From assembly GCA_963682175.1 (NCBI GenBank), contig OY821777.1, positions 18,000,001 through 18,064,000 of the forward strand: DNA of 64,000 bases, read 5' to 3'. The first letter of the stretch is position 1. The number at the start of each line of letters is the position of its first letter. The DNA comes from Triglochin maritima (taxonomy: Eukaryota > Streptophyta > Magnoliopsida > Alismatales > Juncaginaceae). Shown one piece after another: positions 1 to 9,914 of this stretch. The position numbers and the translations under genes are program-made. Under the pieces are notes generated by a model. That model did not search any database and was not told the origin of the DNA. It was given only the letters and a program-made list of their open reading frames with translations.

Positions 1-149
1 CATAGAAGGCAACAATAGTTACTTACAAGAACATGAGAGGTTAGTTTATCAATTCATTTTAGTCAGTAGAATTGACAAAGCAACAATAACCACAACATAC
101 AACAAACAAACCCATAGATATAACGTTGTAGCAACAACAACCACCACAA

Positions 150-600
150 CTTGTATATAGGGTCACGTGCCCTAATGTGTGTATATATTTTTCAAATTTT
201 ATACATGCATGTAAGATCGATTATCATATTTTTAAAGCTTTTATGCACATTATGCTATATATTATTTGAATATCATGTATTCTACATATATGTTAAAATA
301 AATAGAAGAGAATTATACCCAAAGGTTCTCTACAACCTTTACGAAGATTCGAAGTTGCGTTGCATGAAGAATCGTCTGTTGATTTGCCTCCAAGTGTTCA
401 CCAAACTATAAACAAGATTAATGAGAAATGAGCTAGCCAATTAATCTCTAAATCAAGGTCAAAATGTTTGATCATTTTGCCTGAATTTTACCCTAATCAA
501 ATTTTGGATTAACATCCAACAAAACCTGATATTTGGGTTTTTAGTAAATTTATATGTTATAATATGGATCACATTATACCATGCAACAAACTATCATATT
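150..600 (-). repeat. Degenerate Copia-family LTR fragment
   Basis: The stretch aligns by eye, in minus orientation, with the 3' half of the Copia-A LTR at 6291-7330. Shared blocks include the start (gtgcccta against gtgtcccta), the block ggttctct...acctt, the phrase gtgttcaccaaact, the phrase gagctagccaat, and the block around aaattttggatt. It is much more diverged than the other LTRs and lacks the CGGTNNACCG array, so it looks like an old deleted LTR remnant. No partner LTR or flanking duplication is visible. Confidence 0.7.
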
Positions 601-787
601 GTTGACACCAAAACATTGTGTTTGTCACAAAATATTAATAAAACTATTAAAATTGAAGAAGCATAGCTTGAGACATATGGATGTAATGATAAAGATATTA
701 AGATGATGATTCCATAATTTCATGTTTTAAATGGGAAAACTGAAAAATGCCCAATTAAAAATACAAAAAAAAAACGTCAGGAGAGGA

Positions 788-1022
788 CATGCACGTCCCC
801 GCCCATGCATATAATTTGAAGCATGCATGGATCATCATGTTTATATTTATTTCACAAAAAGAGGGTCATGTATATTCATGCATGCAACACCATACCCCAC
901 GTCTCCCATACTCAACCTTGCATGCAACGACCCATGATCTCTATACATGATTCAACACTCAACGATCGCACATAACCACCCGTGATGTTCATCCACTTCC
1001 TAATCTCAATTCACTATAAATA
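788..1022 (+). promoter_or_regulatory. RY-repeat-rich promoter with TATA box
   Basis: RY cores (CATGCA) occur at 788-793, 804-809, 822-827, 877-886 (overlapping copies) and 921-926. A TATAAATA box follows at 1015-1022 in a C-rich context. RY motifs are the known binding sites of B3 factors of the ABI3/FUS3/LEC2 group in seed-maturation promoters. Clustering 90-230 bp upstream of a TATA box is the arrangement seen in seed storage protein genes. The region downstream is C-rich and leader-like. No recognisable storage protein follows, so the promoter may belong to a gene cut off by insertions. Confidence 0.5.
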
Positions 1023-1153
1023 CCCTTCCTTTGCTCTGTTTCAAAGGTCACACGCATACACACAAACTCCATAGTCCACACAGATCAATACAACCCCACA
1101 CAATTCATATACACACCAAATCCACGTAGCCTCTCCCACTCCCTCTTCGATTC

Positions 1154-1282
1154 ATGATTCCGTACTACCTTTCCACAACAGACAACCATGTCGACTCCGA
1201 CAACAAACTCCTTCAGACTCTGACTCCGCAGCCGTTCCAACTTGCAACAACAAAGACTCTGGCAAAGACGTTGTCTTCGTAG
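1154..1282 (+). CDS. Short unrecognised ORF behind the RY promoter
   Basis: This 42-codon frame begins at the first ATG after the TATA box at 1015, about 100 bases beyond the expected transcription start. It is rich in Thr, Leu, Asp and Lys, has no signal peptide, and resembles no family I know. The DNA around it is an imperfect repeat of gactccg/gactctg. It may be the start of a gene whose remainder has been lost, or a chance frame in a leader. It is listed only because its position fits the promoter. Confidence 0.2.
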   Translation: MIPYYLSTTDNHVDSDNKLLQTLTPQPFQLATTKTLAKTLSS

Positions 1283-1654
1283 CAACTCCATAGTGACTCC
1301 GGCTTCGTCGACTCCGACTTCACCAAACGTCCGCAACGCTTCGGCAAGTGCAACATTAGCGCCGGTGATTGTTTTGTCAAAATAATAACAATATTTTTTT
1401 TTAATTTAATGTATTCGGGCGGCAACTCCCTTGGGGATCCGTACCCATCCGTATACTTAACGACCGTCCTGGCCTCCTTTTAAGGAATCGAACTGGGACA
1501 ATTGCCCATTTGGCCAAACAACCACCTCTACTGGGTAATCGTGCTCGTTTGGTTTGGGAAAGAAATGTCATTTAGGCATCTTCCTTTTAAGAATTCGAAC
1601 CCGGTTTGATCGTTTATATTTTGGCAAGTAAAAAAGAGACACCGAACCAGGTTC
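1283..1654. other. Unassigned intergenic DNA
   Basis: There is no convincing coding frame. A short poly-T tract lies near 1394-1402. Two phrases resembling 'aatcgaac' and 'attcgaaccc' (1488 and 1594) are reminiscent of a tRNA T-arm, but no cloverleaf can be drawn. The right edge meets a truncated Copia LTR. Confidence 0.4.
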
Positions 1655-2768
1655 GATTATATTTTGGGGTATTTAGCAAATTCATATCTTATGTAATATA
1701 TTATCATATGTAATATTAAATTATACACCCCATATTATATATACTCATATGAATTTATTAGGATTCTAATTATGTCAATTCTCATGACATATTGATTTTA
1801 TTCAATCACCACATGTGTCCTACTTTCACATTAAACCCGACACATCATATGAACTTAAAATCAACCCTCTTGTTTTCCAATTTGGTGGTATAACCTATAA
1901 GAGGATCTAAGCCAAATTGGCAGAGATATTAAACACTTAATATCTCAAAGTATAAGCGGTATCTAGCTACACATTATAGTTACCCAATTATCGTAGATGT
2001 CTTTGTTCCACCTGAACCAAAACACGATCCATTTAGTGATGTAAGTGCACCACTTGTGTCTGTCCCTTGCCTCATGATATTAAGAATATATACAAAGTAG
2101 AAATGTGTCATCTTTGTATTATATTCATTTTTTGATCTCTTTAAGCTAATTATAACTATGTAACTTAACTCAAGTTACATTGTGCACACTATAATTTTGC
2201 TTTATCAAGGGGCCCACTAATATCATCACTCAATTAAGAGGAGCAACGATAATCATTTAACTAGCTATCTTTTCCAGCACAAGTCATGCTCAACCAACTA
2301 TTGCCTTTATCACTACACTCATTGATAGCTTTTGACAATAATCAAATTAAGCACTTCTTGAGTGAAAAGATATAAGTCTCATATCTTAGGATCCAAGACA
2401 CAGTAAAACATTAATGACACGAAACACAATTCCATAATATTTTACTTGTTAGGACTGTTCAATATATAAAAGTAATATTTTCCTCTTTTATATACTCATG
2501 TCGTCAATTATTTGTAGAGCTACAACAATTGATGACCAACACGACAATCTTATCTCGGTAATTAACGTTCCATGTTAGTTACCATGATTGTGAACAACTT
2601 TTGATTTATGTAAACCATTATCTTTCAGAGCTCTACGGTTAAGGACCAAGGGCCTCTTCCTTAACACTTCCAAAAGACGAATACTATAATCAAGGAACAA
2701 AATGTTTGCACATTCAATTCATAATGATTGACATATAAAAGTAAAACTTTTGGAACACATTCCTTTCA
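1655..2768 (-). repeat. Truncated Copia LTR (LTR-X)
   Basis: In minus orientation this is the first 1.1 kb (U3 side) of the same LTR family as 6291-8358, including the block with cctcatgatattaag and the terminal motif tcctttca at 2761-2768. The rest of the LTR, including the CGGTNNACCG array, TATA and U5, is missing to the left of about 1655. The intact terminus at 2768 joins directly to integrase sequence with no polypurine tract between. It is either the 3' LTR of Copia-A after an internal deletion or the LTR of a separate insertion. Confidence 0.8.
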
Positions 2769-3504
2769 GTTTGGTCGACATCAATCTCTTGACGTAGGCC
2801 TCATAACCCCAAATCTTGAGAAAATTGAGCTTAGGTGTCTTACCACTCCATAGCTCATAAGGCGTTTTCTCTACGGATTTGGATGGAACATTATTTAGTG
2901 TGTAAGCCGCAGCTTCTTGTGCATAACTCCAAAAGTAAAGCGGTAATTCAGCTTGATTCATCATTTATCGAATCATGTCGAGTAATGTCCTATTCCTTTT
3001 TTCGGATACCCTATTCCACTGAGGTGTACCGGGAGGGGTGAGTTTTGGTACAATACCACACTCCTTTAGGAATGAGTCAAATTCTACACTTAAGTAGTCA
3101 CCTCCACGATCCGTTCGTAGAGACTTGATTTTCTTGTTGAGTTGGTTCTCTACTTCATTCTTGAATTCCTTGAACTTGTCAAAGGATTCACTTTTGTTTC
3201 TCATTAGATAAATATAGCCATAACGACTATAGTCATCCGTGGACGTAATGAAGTATCTAAAACCGTCTCTTGCACTAGTACTCTTCAGACCACATACATC
3301 AGAATGTATCAAATTCAACAAGTCATTAGCTCTCAGTCCTTTCTTCTTGAAAGACCTCTTGGTCATTTTGCCCATTAGGCAAGGTTCGCACGTCTCAAAT
3401 GATTTAAAATCAAGTCGACCAAGAAGATTAGCTTCTTGCAATTTCTTGATGTGTTTTTCATTTAGGTGACCAAGACGATAGTGCCACAAGAGTGTATCAT
3501 TCAC
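2769..3504 (-). pseudogene. Copia-A integrase fragment
   Basis: The frame starts in the GAG-pre-integrase zinc-binding region (LLWHYRLGHLNEKHI then CEPCLMGK, an HHCC module) and runs into the integrase core. Core acidic motifs are visible: HSDVCG, then TDRGGDYLS, then the glutamate of SEKRNRTL, the D-D-35-E pattern. A stop splits it near 2964 in MIR/MNQAELPL, and the reading continues through PYELWSGKTPKLNF. At 2769 it runs without a break into an LTR terminus, so the integrase C-terminus and all of RT/RNase H are missing. Not functional. Confidence 0.85.
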
Positions 3505-3543
3505 GTGAGTAATTTTAAGCTTTTTGTTTTTGATGTTTAAGAT

Positions 3544-4104
3544 TTATTTATTATTCAATTCAAGCAAATAGATACCATACCTCACGAATGCATTTGCATA
3601 GAAAATACCATTCTTCGATATTGACAAGCATGAATATGAAATATTTATATTAAAATTATCCAAATCTAGACATGATACATAAATAATATTCTTGCTAATC
3701 AAAGGCACATAATAAATGTTCTTTAAACATAAATTTAAACCACTAGATAATTGAAGCTCCACAGAACCTTGTGCAATCGCAGCAACGCTTGCACCATTTC
3801 CGACCTTCAAAATCATCTTGTTCTTCAAGAGTTCCTTCCTATCCTTTAGTTGTTGCACATTAGAAATTATGTCAGCACAAGATCCAGTATCAATTACCCA
3901 ATCATGGACAGAGGTGACTAAATTTATCTTAATAACAAACATACCTTTGGCCTTTTTGGGGCGCTTACGTTCAATCACTCCATTGTCAAGGTCTTCCTTG
4001 TAGTTGGGGCAATTTGGCCGGATGTGTCCATTTTCACCGCAGTGAAAGCACTCCCTGTTGGGAGTCATAGATTTCAAAGATTTCCCCTTGAGGCACTCCC
4101 ACAA
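3544..4104 (-). pseudogene. Copia-A zinc knuckle and protease
   Basis: The frame holds the nucleocapsid knuckle CFHCGENGHIRPNC (CX2CX4HX4C, all four ligands present) followed about 50 residues later by the aspartic protease active site DWVIDTGSC. The Asp-Thr-Gly triad is intact. It ends at ELNNK-stop, where Copia-D and Copia-B read Gln; Copia-F carries the same TAA at the same place. It overlaps the upstream gag frame through a frameshift near 4085. The protease would process the Gag-Pol polyprotein in the virus-like particle. Confidence 0.85.
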
Positions 4105-4815
4105 GCACCTCCTACTCCCTTGCTATTGATTGTCGTATTCTTAGTGAATTTGCCTTTACCTTTGGTGATCTTCTTGCTCCCTCCATGGACGGCTATGACG
4201 TTCTTGTCCCGACCTTTGCCCATGTCAACTTCAGCCGTTTTGAGAGTATTGTGAAGTTCCTCAAGACTCTCCCCTTTCTCACGCACATGATAGTGTATAA
4301 TAAAGTCCTTGTAGGATGGGGCTAGGGAGCCAAGAATCATATCTTCCGCAATGTCATCGAGTATCTGGGAAGAAAGCTTCGACAACTTCTTAAAGTATCC
4401 TTGCATCGTGAGAAAATGCATGGATACCGACGTTCCCTCCGCCATGTGGCACCTTGTGAGTGCGATGGTGGTCTTATGCCCTTTTTCTAGCACTATCCAT
4501 GAACATCTTTGTTAAAGCTTCAATGGTCTTCTTGGGTTTTGAATCCAAGAATTTCGCTTGAAGCGAGTCACTCATGGAGGCCAACATTAGACCGTGAACC
4601 TGGTTCTCTTGGTCATCCCACTTGGCGTTTGCCTCTCTCTCGCTATCAGTTGACTGCTCATTTAATTTTGGGATTTCACTATCCAAAATATGAAACAGTT
4701 TCTCAAACTTCAACACGGTATTGAGCTTGAGTTGCCAGCTTATGATTTTTGAGTCATCATTTGCCAAAGGATGTTTTTCAATCATAGATCGCACAATAGG
4801 TTGAATATTCGACAT
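4074..4815 (-). pseudogene. Copia-A gag (frameshifted)
   Basis: The start codon (4813-4815) opens MSNIQPIVRSMIEK, two bases after a TTTTGTAG. Residues such as NAKWDDQENQVHGLMLASM and TIEALTKMFMDSARK match the plant copia gag family, which forms the particle shell and packages RNA. A frameshift near 4485 splits SARKRA from the continuation KTTIALTRCHMAEGTSVSMH, and another near 4085 separates it from the zinc knuckle. About 245 codons in total. Broken. Confidence 0.85.
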
Positions 4816-6278
4816 TTCTACAAAATAAATTATATGGGATTTAATGTCAATTTTATTATTTAAAAATAATAGCACAAATAAAAAAATTATCCATAAATGT
4901 AGCAATCCAAGATCCTATCAATTATAATATAAACTAGCTAAGGGCTATCGGATATATTATAAAATCAAGGTTAGAAAACATTTTCTAATCATAACCATTT
5001 TGAAATATCACAATATTTGCATTTTCAAACTCTTATGACTCTTGTCGTTTTAATTAAGAGGGAATTTGACCGATCCTCGTAAGAAAAATTCTTTTTCTCA
5101 AAACCGAGCTAGGGCTCCGGGTCTTGTTAAGAAAACTTATTTCATTTGATATGAGATACGTTTATTCACAAACAAATATACTTGGTGTCCACTAAGCGTG
5201 AATCGCACCTCGCACATCTATTCGTGGCACAATAATAGACAACCTTATATCTCTCACTATTCCCAAAGATGGAGGAAGATATCTCCCGCTCAGGGCGAGC
5301 AGAATATCCCTCGATCGATGGCTGCTAGTAGATGAAATAAGAAAGAAGGATACTCTTATTTTTTTGTTGAACAATTTAAACATTCATATGTGATTTTATA
5401 ATTTAGGTGATCATGCATATTTATCATCTATACACATCCTAATATTCATCCATACAATCACATATATATCAAGCACACAAACATAAATAAATCCATTCAC
5501 ACACACATTGTGTGAGTTTGTATGTTCCCACGTCCTTGATTCTTGATCCTTGATCCTTGCGCTTCTTCAGCGTCTTCCTCTTGCACCATGGATGTTGATA
5601 TTGCAAAAATATAAACATGCATCTCTCAATTTTGAAAATTATCTAGTGCAAGTCCTATGTAAAAATCCTCTAGTATGCATGCATATACATAGAAATTAAA
5701 ATTTGGCTTTTACATATACATAAGCCCGTGTGATTAAATAATAATAACATACACTTTCATTCATTCATTCATTCACACATGACTTCTTTGGAACATATAA
5801 ACTCACATATCCCTGCATAAGAGAACTCGAGTAACGCATGTACATATACTATATATTACTCGATTTAGTTTATCATGCATCTCTAAATCAAAAAATTCTA
5901 AAATCATTTGAAATCCATTAAAAATGATTTTATGAATCCATAGTTCACATAAAACATTTGAACCATTGTTTATCCAATTTCCAAAAATAAAAATTTTAAA
6001 AAAGATAAACATATGTCTTTTTCGTTTTGTCGATTCCTTATACAATAATCATTTAATTAAAAATGAAAATTCTATAAATTAGACATAAGTCTAAATTTTA
6101 ATTCTAACATTCACATGATGTGTTTCAAAACATTTAAAACTATCAAAAGAATTAATTAAAATTAAAATCAACAAAACTATCGGAAAATTCGAAAAAGACA
6201 GAACATGAATTGTTTCGATTGTAGATGGTAAACTAAAATTAATTATATAGTCTAATTATTGAAAATATGAATTAAAAA
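4816..6278 (-). other. Copia-A long untranslated leader with putative intron 3' part
   Basis: There are about 1.46 kb between the primer-binding site and the gag ATG with no sustained frame. It matches the leader of Copia-B (22746-24199) by eye, including a block with agggatactctgctcgccc (23668-23687 in Copia-B) and the final TTATTTTGTAG just before the gag ATG. That end is a good plant 3' splice site. A matching donor (AG/GTATGA) lies in the 5' LTR at 6383-6382. A normal copia leader is far shorter, so an intron is a reasonable reading. Confidence 0.55.
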
Positions 6279-6289
6279 CTCTGATACCA
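6279..6289 (-). other. Primer-binding site, tRNA-iMet type
   Basis: On the minus strand it reads TGGTATCAGAG, one base after the LTR end, matching the 3' end of plant initiator tRNA-Met. The twelfth base (C in the consensus) is changed to T. It primes minus-strand cDNA synthesis. Confidence 0.9.
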
Positions 6290-6290
6290 C

Positions 6291-8358
6291 TGTTGGATTT
6301 CGTGTCCCTATGTATGTATAATTTTATTCTAATATCATGCAACCCTACATTTATTAAAATAAACCACAAAGGTAGAATCATACCTAAAGGTTCTCTAAAC
6401 CTTTTGAAGATCTGGAGTCACGTTGCCCGTTGAATCGTCCACGGATTTGCCTCCGAGTGTTCACCAAACTCTAAACAAGATTAGAGAGAAATGAGCTAGC
6501 CAATCAATCTCTAATAAGGCTTAGAAAACCCATTTTTGAGCTCCTAAGATTTCTATCTCCTAAATTCAAAATTAGTAACAAAATTTCGTGGTGATTAGAA
6601 GAGAGATTAATGAGAGAAATAATTTTTGCATTAGTATTAAAACAAGTAGGAGTAGGTGCCCTTTTATAGGCTCCCACAACATCCTCGTAAAGAGCTATTC
6701 TTTAGTCATGATCCCTTATTTATTCTCTCCTAAAATTAATCTCTAATTGCCACATTAGCACCCTCAATTTTTTTTAATTAAATCTGGAATTAATGCACCC
6801 ATGATTTAATTAATTTCTTAATAATTCAGGCAGAATCGTTCTATTCGGTCGACCGAGAACTATTCGGTCAACCGAACCATTCAGTTATAACACGTGTTCG
6901 GTGCACCGTGAGCTAGAAGGTCGACCGATTCCGCATGAGAAAAATTTCATGGAAAAATTCGAACGAACCACGTCTCTTACTCGGTCGACCGTTGACCTAC
7001 CAGAATCTCTCCTGGGATCTAGTCATCCGATGACTGTGTCACCTTCGGTCTACCGAAAATACCTTTTCTCGGTTGACCGTTTCCAATCGGTTAACCGAAC
7101 CCGATTGTCCAGGCACTCTAGACAATCTCTGTCAATCAATTATGTTTATCCGTTCCTCATTCGGTTAACCGATCCGAAGATACCTCGGTCGACCGAACCC
7201 TGAACGATCACCATGTTTGACCCCGATTTTGCCTTTATCAAATTTTGGATTTATTTCCAACAAAATTTGATCTTTTAGGGTTACTAGCAAATTCACATCT
7301 TATGTAATATTTTATCATATGTAATATTAAATTATTACACCCCATAATATATACACCTCATATGAATTTATTATGATTCTAATTATGTCAACTCTCATGA
7401 CATATTGATTTTATTCATTCACCACATGTGTCCCATTTTCACATGAAGCCTGACACATCATATGAACTTAAAATCAACCATCTTGTTTCCCAGTTTTGTG
7501 GTGTGAGCTATAGGAGGATTTAAGTCAAATTGGCAGAAATGTTATACACTTCACATCTCAATCTATAAGCGGTATCTAGCTACACATTATAGTTACCTAA
7601 TTAGCATAGATGTCTTTGTCAACTCGAACTAAAACACGATCAATTTAGTGATATAAGTGCACAACTTGTGTCCGTCCCTTGCCTCATGATATTAAGAATA
7701 TATACAAAGTAGAATTGTGTAATCTTTGTATTATATTCATTTATTGATCTCTTTAAGCTAATTATAACTATGTAATTTAACTCAAGTTATATTGTACACA
7801 TTATAATTTTGCTTTATCAAGGGGCCCACTAATATTATCACTCAATTAAGAGGGGCAATGATAATCATTTGACTAGCTATCTTTTCCAGCACGAGTCATA
7901 CTCAACCAACTATTGCCTTTATCACTACACTCATTGATAGCTTTTGACAATAATCAAATTAAGCAATTCTTCAGTGAAAAGATATAAGTCTCATATCCTA
8001 GGATCGAAGACATAGTAAAAACATTAATGACACGAAACATAATTCCATAATGTTTTACTTGTTAGGTATATTCAACATATAAAAGTAATATTTTCCTCTT
8101 TTATATACTCGTGTTGTCAATTATTTGTAGAGCTACAACAATCGATGACCAACACGACAATCTTATCTCGGTAAGTAATGTTCCCTGTTAATTACCATGA
8201 TTGTGAATAACTTTTGATTTATGTAAATTTTTACTTTTGATTGTGATTCCTTGACACTTCCAAAAGACGAATACCATAATCAAGGAACAAAATGTTTGCA
8301 CATTCAATTCAGAATAATTGACATACAAAAGTAAAACTTTTAGAACACATTCCTTTCA
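6291..8358 (-). repeat. Copia-A 5' LTR
   Basis: The 2068-bp LTR is bounded by TG...CA on the minus strand (TGAAAGGAATG at the right edge, ATCCAACA at the left). It is followed by one base and the primer-binding site. A TATAAAAG box lies at 6668-6661 (minus), with the CGGTNNACCG array upstream of it at 6846-7195. A splice-donor-like AG/GTATGA lies at 6385-6380. It belongs to the same subfamily as the Copia-F LTR. Confidence 0.9.
6846..7195. repeat. Array of CGGTNNACCG palindromes in Copia-A LTR
   Basis: Ten near-perfect copies of CGGT-NN-ACCG start at 6846, 6865, 6899, 6918, 6982, 7046, 7070, 7088, 7162 and 7186. Their middle dinucleotides are CG, CA, GC, CG, CG, CT, TG, TA, TA and CG. Arms are conserved and often extended to TTCGGT...ACCGAA, while the middle is free. 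The array lies upstream of the LTR TATA box, where retrotransposon enhancers reside. Confidence 0.85.
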
Positions 8359-9290
8359 CTAATCACATGAACCGTGGTTGGGATACCAAAATAGATATGG
8401 TCTTGTAGTGTCTCTTTTTGCTCAAGCATTACACTACTCCTTATTCTCCCATGAAACTCCTTGTCGACACCTATTTCAACAAGTATTCTATTTATTGACT
8501 TGTGTCACAAGTAGTATCATTTTGTTTCCTTGGGATAACCAATAAATAAGCACTTATCCGCTTTTGGTTCTAGCTTGGTTGACATCAATCATTGGACGTA
8601 AGCCTCGAATCCCCAAATCTTGAGAAATGATAAGTTAGGATCTTTTCCTAACAACAACTCGTAAGGATTTTTCTCTACGGATTTAGACAGAACCAGGTTA
8701 AACGGAATTTGGCAATTCCGTTTGGTACATCATTGATCGAACCATAATGAACAATGTATGATTCCTCCTCTCAGATACACTGTTCCATTGCAGTGTACCA
8801 GGTGGACATAGTTATGGTATAATACCGTATTCTATTAGATATGTGCCAAATTCGTTACTTAAGTATTCTCCTCCATGATCTGTTTGTAGAACCTTAATCC
8901 TCTTATCGAGTTAGTTTTTCACTTAATTTTTGAATTCCTTACACTTCTCAAAGGATTCACTTTTGTTCCTCATTAGATAAATATAGTCATAGCGTCTATA
9001 ATCACCTATGAACATAATGAAGTACCTAAAATCATCATTTGCACTAGTGCTCATCGGACCACATACATCAAAATGTGTCAATTCCAACAAGTCCTTTGCC
9101 CTTGTACCTCTCTTCTTAAAATTTGTTTTAGTCAATTTTCCAACTAAATGAGGTTCACATGTCTCTGTAGCTTTGCAATCGAGGAGAGGAAGAATGTTAG
9201 CTTCTTGTAATTTCTTAATGTGTTTCTCATTTATATGACCAACACGAAAGTGCCATAAGAGTGTCTCATTTTCATGAGTCATCTTGAGAT
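8359..9290 (-). pseudogene. Copia-C integrase fragment
   Basis: Minus-strand copia pol, diverged from A/B/D/F. The best frame (8923-9282) reads LLWHFRVGHINEKHI, CEPHLVGK and HFDVCGPMSTSAND, a GAG-pre-integrase plus integrase core in which the second Cys of the zinc module is His. Further left, frame-broken remnants of the D-E half and of the IN-RT linker run to 8359, where Copia-A's LTR begins. RT, RNase H and the 3' LTR of Copia-C are not found in the window. Confidence 0.75.
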
Positions 9291-9909
9291 GTTTATTATT
9301 AATATTTAAAGTGTGTTTAATATATCTTATTTAAATCAAATATAAGTCATTATGGCTAAAAGCATTTGCGTAGAAAATACCATATTTTGTCAAACTACAA
9401 CACAAGTCTGAAATAGAAACATTAATAAAGCCATCTGCATCCAAGTATGAGACAGATATAATGTTCTTACAAATAGACGGTAAATAATAAATTTTGTTTG
9501 AAGGTAAAACTAAATCAGTAGATAAATGAAGGTCGAGGGAACCAACTTCAACTTCGGAGATGTTGCATCATTTCCCACCTTCAGCACAACTTCTCTCTTT
9601 TTGAGAGATATTCTATCCTTTACCACATGCATATTAGAACAAATATGAGCACATGATCCCGTATCAATTACCGAATCCTGGATAAATGTGGTTAAGTTAA
9701 TTCAATAACAAACATACCTTAGGGAACCTTAGGGAATTTGAGCTCCACTTTGCCACTATCCAAGTCTTCCTTGTATCTAGGACAAATCGTGTGGAAATGT
9801 CCCTTTTTGTGGCAATAGTAGCACTCAGTCTCGGAAGGGGGCGCACTCTTCTTTTTTCCCTTGGAGTTACTTGATTAAGCTCGTCCCTCCCCATTTCCTT
9901 TCCTAGGTT
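9291..9909 (-). pseudogene. Copia-C protease and zinc knuckle region
   Basis: At about 9786-9827 the minus strand encodes CYYCHKKGHFHTIC, an intact CX2CX4HX4C nucleocapsid knuckle. Frame-broken remnants of the protease segment follow, with the region of the active site at about 9650-9680. The reading is interrupted at 9914/9915 by Copia-D, and the gag half resumes at 17477. Several indels make it non-coding. Confidence 0.7.
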
Positions 9910-9914
9910 TCTCT
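9910..9914. repeat. Target-site duplication tctct (left) of Copia-D
   Basis: The five bases tctct precede the TG of the 5' LTR. The same five bases follow the CA of the 3' LTR at 17477-17481. Five-base duplications are typical of copia integration. Confidence 0.93.

Larger units (their letters stand above)
1655..8358 (-). mobile_element. Copia-A, defective Ty1/copia retrotransposon
   Basis: On the minus strand the order is 5' LTR (6291-8358), primer-binding site (6279-6289), long leader, gag, zinc knuckle, protease, integrase, and then directly a truncated LTR (1655-2768). Reverse transcriptase and RNase H are absent. The PR-then-IN order is diagnostic of Ty1/copia. Gag and pol are broken by frameshifts and stops. 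Its right end abuts Copia-C pol at 8359, implying insertion into Copia-C between integrase and RT. The left target duplication cannot be checked because that LTR is truncated. Confidence 0.8.

Noticed and set aside
1085..1425. Minus-strand frames of 70-83 codons
   Set aside because: They are opposite the C-rich promoter/leader region with no recognisable motif and no promoter on that strand.
1488..1610. tRNA T-arm-like phrases (aatcgaac, attcgaaccc)
   Set aside because: No acceptor stem, D-arm or anticodon arm can be paired around them.
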